In this document: piece after piece, positions 32,929 through 37,168 of the stretch | How the letters are laid out: the number at the start of each line of letters is the position of its first letter | Position numbering within the stretch: position 1 is the stretch's first letter | Assembly (NCBI GenBank): GCA_007117065.1 | Contig: SKHI01000015.1 | Coordinates: forward strand, 1-37,168 | Reading direction: 5' to 3' | Length of the DNA: 37,168 nt | Source of the DNA: Candidatus Woesearchaeota archaeon | Lineage (GTDB): Archaea; Nanobdellota; Nanobdellia; Woesearchaeales; SKIA01 | Notes under the pieces: generated by a model | The model's database searches: none | What the model was told of the DNA's origin: nothing | What the model saw: the letters and a program-made list of their open reading frames with translations, nothing else | Program-made: the position numbers and the translations under genes

Positions 32929-33585
32929 TTACCACTTCCACCATGAAGAACGTTTTTGTTCGCGTAAACGCTGAATATACGCAGACAACTGTTCTTCAGC
33001 ACGAGGAAGAAGAAATTTCTTTTCGTCTTCGCGAAACGCCCGCGTATGATGGCGCGTACGACCAGACGAAGTGCACGTAAATTTATGTTTTTTATGCAAT
33101 AACTCATGATACAATACATAATCCAAGAGAGGACCTGCTTCTTTTAGAGCAGTACTAATACTTACTGTATCAGACGCATACTCATAATGACCTAGTTTCG
33201 TTAAGGAATAAGAACCCCAAACAAGATTTGGCTGAGACAATAATCCAGAAAAGTACTGCTCGTTTAGCACCGCAAAACGCGCACTGAGTAAAGAATCACT
33301 TGCGGTACGCGGAGCATATTCGCTTAAGTTTTGCAAAAAAAATGTATACAGTTGGGTTGAAGGCGTAGTGAGCTGCAACTTATGAAAACGAATAAGGAGC
33401 TGTTGAATTACACCCTTACGAATGGACACATCAACATCCTTCCACAAGTAGCTCAGAGAAAAGACATACGTATTCTTTGTGACACGCATGTTCGCATTAT
33501 ACCCTTTAAACCGCTGAGAATAGGAGACAGAAGCAGGATAATTTGGAAGAGACAATTCTATAAAACACTCTTGCAACCAATCCAT
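32929..33585 (-). CDS. SprT/DUF45-like zinc metalloprotease
   Basis: 218 residues from ATG 33585. The track's 359-residue ORF starts inside the opposite-strand NUDIX gene, and the TATA GTATTTAAG (33608-33616) is centred 27 nt before 33585. The C-terminal domain has DYVLYHELLHKKHKF (HELLH zinc site), then RTRHHTRAFREDEKKF supplying a likely third ligand, as in SprT/DUF45/WLM metalloproteases. Upstream is LNEQYFSGLLSQPNLVWGSYS, typical of that fold. SprT-like proteins may digest DNA-protein crosslinks, but here substrate is unknown. Confidence 0.85.
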   Translation of the reverse strand: MDWLQECFIELSLPNYPASVSYSQRFKGYNANMRVTKNTYVFSLSYLWKDVDVSIRKGVIQQLLIRFHKLQLTTPSTQLYTFFLQNLSEYAPRTASDSLLSARFAVLNEQYFSGLLSQPNLVWGSYSLTKLGHYEYASDTVSISTALKEAGPLLDYVLYHELLHKKHKFTCTSSGRTRHHTRAFREDEKKFLLPRAEEQLSAYIQRLREQKRSSWWKW

Positions 33586-33607
33586 AAGATATGCAAAAAA
33601 AAGAATG

Positions 33608-33616
33608 GTATTTAAG
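33608..33616 (-). promoter_or_regulatory. TATA box of the zinc metalloprotease gene
   Basis: Minus strand CTTAAATAC, centred 27 nt from the ATG at 33585; decides the start and gives a leaderless transcript. Confidence 0.55.
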
Positions 33617-33666
33617 AATATTCGCTTCAGTAACCTTAATAAAAAAATACCTTCATAAATACACCC

Positions 33667-34215
33667 ATGATACCCAAAAACGCTCGTATAGCCTATCAAG
33701 GAGACATTTTTCGCGTGTACGAATGGGAGCAAAAACTCTTTGATGGAAAAATAAAAACATTCGAGGCAGTAAAACCAAAGGAGAGCGTACAAGTATTTGT
33801 CATAGAAGGAGATGAACTTATCTATGTACAAGAACAGCAACCACACATAAAGCCCTACCTTGGCCTTGCAGGGGGCCTCTGCGCAGATTGGGATGAAGAC
33901 CCCCTCGTTGCCGCACAAAGAGAGGTGGTAGAGGAGCTGGGAATAACAGGCAGTTTTAGAAAAGTATTTAGTCTTAAGAGGGATGGAAAACTGTACCTTG
34001 CAACACATTACTACGTATGCAATGTAGAGAAATACACAAATACATCACTTGACCCAGGAGGAGAAAAAATTAGTGCGCAACGAATACGCCTTACAGACAT
34101 GCTTACACTCATGAGAAAAAAAGAATTTCGTAACCAGGATGTACGACACTATGTTGAAGATATACAGAGAGAAGGAAGATTTGAAGAATTCCTGACAACA
34201 CTTAAAAAAGAATAA
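33667..34215 (+). CDS. NUDIX hydrolase
   Basis: 182 residues. Nudix box GGLCADWDEDPLVAAQREVVEELGI, with the catalytic REVVEE core and one extra residue in the first part relative to G-x5-E. N-terminal strands (IAYQGDIFRVYEWEQKLFDGKIKTFEAV) match ADP-ribose/nucleoside diphosphate-linked substrate Nudix proteins. It hydrolyses a nucleoside diphosphate linked to a moiety; target unknown. TATA-like CCTTAATAAAAAAATACC lies about 27 nt upstream. The zinc protease is divergent. Confidence 0.9.
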   Translation: MIPKNARIAYQGDIFRVYEWEQKLFDGKIKTFEAVKPKESVQVFVIEGDELIYVQEQQPHIKPYLGLAGGLCADWDEDPLVAAQREVVEELGITGSFRKVFSLKRDGKLYLATHYYVCNVEKYTNTSLDPGGEKISAQRIRLTDMLTLMRKKEFRNQDVRHYVEDIQREGRFEEFLTTLKKE

Positions 34216-34230
34216 CACATTCCTCTTTAT

Positions 34231-35358
34231 ATGAACTATAACGAAGAATCATTACGGCTGCACGAAGAAAAACAAGGAAAAATAACACTCGCACTCACAG
34301 TACCCATACACACAAAACAAGATCTCTCAATAGCATACACTCCAGGAATAGCAGCAGTCTCAAAACACGTAGCACAACACCCAGAAGCACTACGCACCCA
34401 CACCTTTGTAGGAAGAAGCGTAGGAGTAATCAGTAATGGAACAGCCGTACTGGGACTTGGAAACATCGGAGCAGCAGGAGCATATCCTGTAATGGAAGGA
34501 AAAGCAGCATTGTTTAAACGATTTGGTAACGTAGATGCACTTCCCGTCGTACTTGAAGAAACAGACCCAGAAAAACTTGTTGAGCTAATCGAAGCTCTCG
34601 CAATAAACTACTCAGGAATAAACCTTGAAGATATCCGCGCTCCCGACTGCTTTTACATAGAAGAAGAACTCAAGAAAAAACTCTCCATACCAGTTTTTCA
34701 TGACGACCAACACGGAACAGCAGTAGTCGTAAGTGCTGCACTCAAAAACAGCCTCAGATTACTGGGTAAACAACTCTCAGAAATAAAGATCGTACTGAGC
34801 GGAGCAGGTAGTGCAGGAATAGCAATAGCAAAATTGTTGCGAGCACAAGGAGCAAAGAAACTGTACGTACTCGACAGCAAAGGACTCATAACCCAAAAAA
34901 GAGAAGTGAACACGTACAAAAAAGCATTTGCAGTAGATGAACCCGCACAAACACTCCAAGAAGTAATCGTAGGAGCAGACGTGTTTATTGGCGTATCCCA
35001 ACCACACATCCTACGTAAAGAAGACGTAGAAAAGATGAAAGAACCCATCATCTTTGCACTCAGTAACCCCGTAGCAGAAATAGAACCAGAAGAGGCACGA
35101 GCAGGAGGAGCAAAAATAATTGCTACAGGCCGTAGCGACCACCCAAACCAGATAAACAACCTCCTCGTATTCCCAGGACTTTTCAGAGGACTGCTTGATG
35201 CAAACATAACAGATATTAGCCAAGAACTCCTTATAGAAATAGCAGACGCACTAGCAAACTACCAGGAAGCAAATGCAGAAGCAATTATTCCCTCAGCACT
35301 CGATGAAAAAGTCCATGAAGTAGTAGCGCAAACAGTGCGCGAATACCAGAGTAAGTAA
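34231..35358 (+). CDS. Malic enzyme (oxaloacetate-decarboxylating malate dehydrogenase)
   Basis: 375 residues, the short bacterial/archaeal form without the phosphotransacetylase-like tail. The catalytic Tyr is in SIAYTPGIA, the Lys in VMEGKAALF, metal ligands are in NLEDIRAPDCF and FHDDQHGT. NAD(P)-binding LSGAGSAGIAIAKLL. It converts malate to pyruvate and CO2, giving NAD(P)H. TATA-like CTTAAAAAAG (about 34201-34210) sits about 26 nt before the ATG. Its stop shares one base with the next gene (TAATG), so they are translationally coupled. Confidence 0.97.
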   Translation: MNYNEESLRLHEEKQGKITLALTVPIHTKQDLSIAYTPGIAAVSKHVAQHPEALRTHTFVGRSVGVISNGTAVLGLGNIGAAGAYPVMEGKAALFKRFGNVDALPVVLEETDPEKLVELIEALAINYSGINLEDIRAPDCFYIEEELKKKLSIPVFHDDQHGTAVVVSAALKNSLRLLGKQLSEIKIVLSGAGSAGIAIAKLLRAQGAKKLYVLDSKGLITQKREVNTYKKAFAVDEPAQTLQEVIVGADVFIGVSQPHILRKEDVEKMKEPIIFALSNPVAEIEPEEARAGGAKIIATGRSDHPNQINNLLVFPGLFRGLLDANITDISQELLIEIADALANYQEANAEAIIPSALDEKVHEVVAQTVREYQSK

Positions 35359-36128
35359 TGAGCGAGAAACTCTATGAAGAAATACTATCATTAATAGAGG
35401 AAAAACTTACTTCAACAAGGCTACTTCCCAGCGGAAGCAAACGAACAAACGTATTACTTAACGAAAAATATGTTTTGCGAAAAACAAATACTGCAGAAAA
35501 AGAATTCTTAATGCGCACAAAAGGATTTTTCGGGCCAAACGTATATACGCATAAAAATGAATACATACTTGAAGAATACATTTCTGGAGCACACCCAAAA
35601 AATTATTTGCAAATAGAAGAAGAGCTTGCAATATTTTTTTCTCAACTACACGCTCAAGAATATGACAAAAAACAATTTACTCTTACTTTTAGAGAACAAG
35701 AAGAAATACTTCCTTTGATTAAACAAGTAAAAAAGCTCTTTAAGACACTACCTGAACAACCCCTTGTGTATACGCATAACGATGTTTCGTTAACAAACAT
35801 TATGTGTGAGCAAGAAAAAATACGTCTTATTGACTGGGAACATGTACGACTCGCGCCTAAAGAATACGAACTTGCAGGAATACAATACAAATATTACTTT
35901 GCAAAAAAAGAATTTTCTTCGTTCATAGAACAGTACGCATTAACCGTAGATGAAGAAACACTAGAAAAACTCTTTTTTATCAAACGAGTAGAACAACTCA
36001 GCAACCTCATAGACAGAAAAGAAAAAATACTTCTCGGAAACATAGACCCTTCTCTACGCTTTACAAACATACAGCCAATAGAACAAAGGATTAAACAAGA
36101 AAAAGAAAAGTTATTTTCTCTGATATAA
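35358..36128 (+). CDS. APH/choline-kinase-like small-molecule kinase
   Basis: 256 residues. N-lobe with SKRTNVLLNEKYVLRK (ATP Lys candidate) and EEYISGAHP hinge; catalytic loop YTHNDVSLTNIM (HxDxxxxN: His140, Asp142, Asn147) and metal-binding IDWEHV (Asp159). This is the aminoglycoside phosphotransferase superfamily, which includes choline, ethanolamine and sugar kinases; no resistance function is implied. It is coupled to the malic enzyme gene. The remains of a TrmB regulator begin directly after its stop. Confidence 0.88.
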   Translation: MSEKLYEEILSLIEEKLTSTRLLPSGSKRTNVLLNEKYVLRKTNTAEKEFLMRTKGFFGPNVYTHKNEYILEEYISGAHPKNYLQIEEELAIFFSQLHAQEYDKKQFTLTFREQEEILPLIKQVKKLFKTLPEQPLVYTHNDVSLTNIMCEQEKIRLIDWEHVRLAPKEYELAGIQYKYYFAKKEFSSFIEQYALTVDEETLEKLFFIKRVEQLSNLIDRKEKILLGNIDPSLRFTNIQPIEQRIKQEKEKLFSLI

Positions 36129-36129
36129 C

Positions 36130-36757
36130 TGAGAAACAAACCTTCCCAACTCCACAGTGCACAGAGACGTAAATAGTCTGATAGAAAAAGGAATTATTAA
36201 CTACATACTCGAAGGAAAGAGACGCGTACACCAAGCAACAGATCCAGAATATTTTATGGAATAGATAGAGGAAAAAAAGAGACAATTCAAACGCATCCTG
36301 CCAGAACTGAAACAGAAACAACAACGAGAACAAAAAAAAAGAGGTTGCGACCGTATACAAAGGAATACGCGGATTAAAAGAAGCATATCACCAGATGATA
36401 CAAGACCCAAAACAAGAATACAACACTTTTGGAGGATGCCCAATAACCGTAGAAATACTTGGATGTACCTGGTGGCAGAATTTCCACAATAAATGAGTAA
36501 CAAAAAAAATGGTTTCCAGACAAGTGTTTGATGAGAGTGTTCGAGAAGAAGGAGACATACTTGCAGATAACGCATACACAAACGTTCGCTACCTCAGTAA
36601 AGAATTCGCACAATTTCAAGAAACAATTATTACAGGTACAAAGATAATGATAGCAGTGTATTCAGACAACCCATACGCGTTTGTCATACAAGACAAACTT
36701 GTCGCACAGAGCTACAAGAAATACTTTGAATTGCTTTGGAGTGTCGGAAAGCCCTAA
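36130..36757 (+). pseudogene. Decayed TrmB-type transcriptional regulator
   Basis: The region lacks one intact frame, but three pieces join into a TrmB-like protein. Piece 1 (36133-36340) starts mid winged helix with ETNLPNSTVHRDVNSLIEKG and has KRRVHQATDPEYFME, interrupted by TAG at 36262. After an A9 run (36332-36340) the frame shifts; removing one A restores it, giving EVATVYKGIRGLKEAYHQM. A TGA at 36494 then interrupts before VTKKMVSRQVFDESVREEG and a final segment ending LLWSVGKP. The start of the HTH is missing: the reading frame begins at the APH stop region. Four defects argue for decay, not recoding. TAG and TGA could each come from one C-to-T change (CAG, CGA). It overlaps the aRF1 gene end by 4 nt. 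Confidence 0.85.
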
Positions 36758-37168
36758 AATTCTACTGCGTAGCGAAGAATGGCGGCAACACCACCCATTT
36801 TTTCAAGTTGATTTCCCTCGCGCGTCTCGCCACTAATAAGCTGCGTTTCAGAACCCATGCTTTCAGCAGCAACCTCCAACTCAGCAATTAACGCGTCATC
36901 AAGTGATTCGCTTAGTAATAACACATCCACTGCTCCAAGCTCAATGAGACGACGAATATCTGCTAATCCATAGCCGGCAAGACCAGTATCCTTTGAAAGT
37001 TCATGAAAGAAGCGTTGCATAATAACCTTCTCACCCATAACATCTTCTTCGGAAAGAGTGTCCTGACAGCGCTCAAGAAGCTCCTGTAAGCCAAACTCTC
37101 CTGTGTACGAAAGATCTTTAATAGCAATCATCTTATCTTTTAATTCTTGGGTGAGCTGACCTTGTTCA
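36754..37168 (-). CDS. prf1: Peptide chain release factor aRF1, C-terminal part (partial)
   Basis: The frame is open past the right edge, so the track's ATG at 37131 is internal: codons before it read EQGQLTQELKDK. The C-terminal domain has SYTGEFGLQELLERC, MQRFFHELSKDTGLAGYGLADIRRLIELGAVDVLLLSE and the ending GGVAAILRYAVEF, all characteristic of aRF1/eRF1 domain 3. Full-length aRF1 recognises all three stop codons and triggers peptide release; the N-terminal NIKS and GGQ motifs lie outside the window. Confidence 0.96.
   Translation of the reverse strand, partial: EQGQLTQELKDKMIAIKDLSYTGEFGLQELLERCQDTLSEEDVMGEKVIMQRFFHELSKDTGLAGYGLADIRRLIELGAVDVLLLSESLDDALIAELEVAAESMGSETQLISGETREGNQLEKMGGVAAILRYAVEF

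Noticed and set aside
33586-34008. N-terminal 141 residues of the 359-aa ORF at 32929-34008
   Set aside because: They lie antisense to the NUDIX gene and are Cys/Phe/Leu-rich; the TATA box at 33608-33616 marks the start at 33585.
35358-36128. Aminoglycoside resistance gene
   Set aside because: Only superfamily motifs are present; many members phosphorylate metabolites, and nothing links this gene to antibiotics.
36130-36757. TGA/TAG recoding (Trp or suppressor) in the TrmB region
   Set aside because: Needs two different recoded stops plus a frameshift, and the N-terminus is missing; other genes end normally with TGA and TAA, so decay is simpler.

Overview
The window is archaeal chromosome, most likely from a DPANN lineage such as Woesearchaeota or Pacearchaeota; the lineage is inferred, not proven. 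The core information genes are archaeal: aIF5B, aRF1 (partial), Rpo12, eL43, prefoldin beta, Pcc1, XPD helicase, a 576-residue ATP-type DNA ligase and a split SecD/SecF. They sit beside bacterial-type genes (GrpE/DnaK/DnaJ, cold-shock protein, RhlE-like helicase, malic enzyme, LemA/DUF3137, YgjV). Many genes have a TATA box of the form CTTAAATAC centred 24-27 nt before the ATG, which points to leaderless transcripts. Some other genes use GAGGTG-type Shine-Dalgarno sites, sometimes with TTG starts.

Layout. 1-3114 (-) is the N-terminal 1038 codons of a secreted subtilase with Ig-like repeats, which the ORF track misses because it runs off the left edge. 3149-7524 is a heat-shock locus: a winged-helix regulator diverges from a small possible Hsp20-like gene, a 48-residue acidic protein, grpE and dnaK, with dnaJ behind its own promoter; two similar 17-bp operator-like sites flank the shared promoter. 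7600-8796 is a lipoprotein with alternating Ig-like repeats. 8895-13859 holds a small hypothetical protein, a HIT protein, a short ORF, a strongly structured non-coding stretch (about 9961-10345), a possible winged-helix protein, XPD helicase, a nitroreductase and a membrane protein. 13924-15440 is the LemA/DUF3137 pair.

15524-21668 carries DNA ligase (+), a Vps4/katanin-like AAA ATPase with an overlapping coiled-coil partner (-), aIF5B and a PUA-like protein (+). 21632-24671 (-) is a RelA/SpoT-type HD protein, an MCT-1-like PUA protein, a HAD phosphatase and a small helical protein. 24721-25233 (+) is a minimal MscS-like protein. 25225-26325 (-) is the archaeal operon eL43-rpo12-pcc1-pfdB-UPF0147. 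26376-27824 (-) is a cold-shock module. 28003-29631 (+) has a YgjV-like protein and a 2-hydroxyacid dehydrogenase homologue, followed by tRNA-Pro(TGG) on the minus strand. 29752-32315 (-) is secF-secD. 32381-36128 contains small proteins, a zinc protease, a NUDIX hydrolase, malic enzyme and an APH-like kinase. 36130-36757 is a decayed TrmB-type regulator, and the right edge is the C-terminal part of aRF1.

The most interesting items are the unassigned structured RNA at 9961-10345, whose helices extend by G-U pairs only when read on the minus strand, and the Vps4-like ATPase/coiled-coil operon at 17256-19312. I see no CRISPR array, insertion sequence or rRNA.
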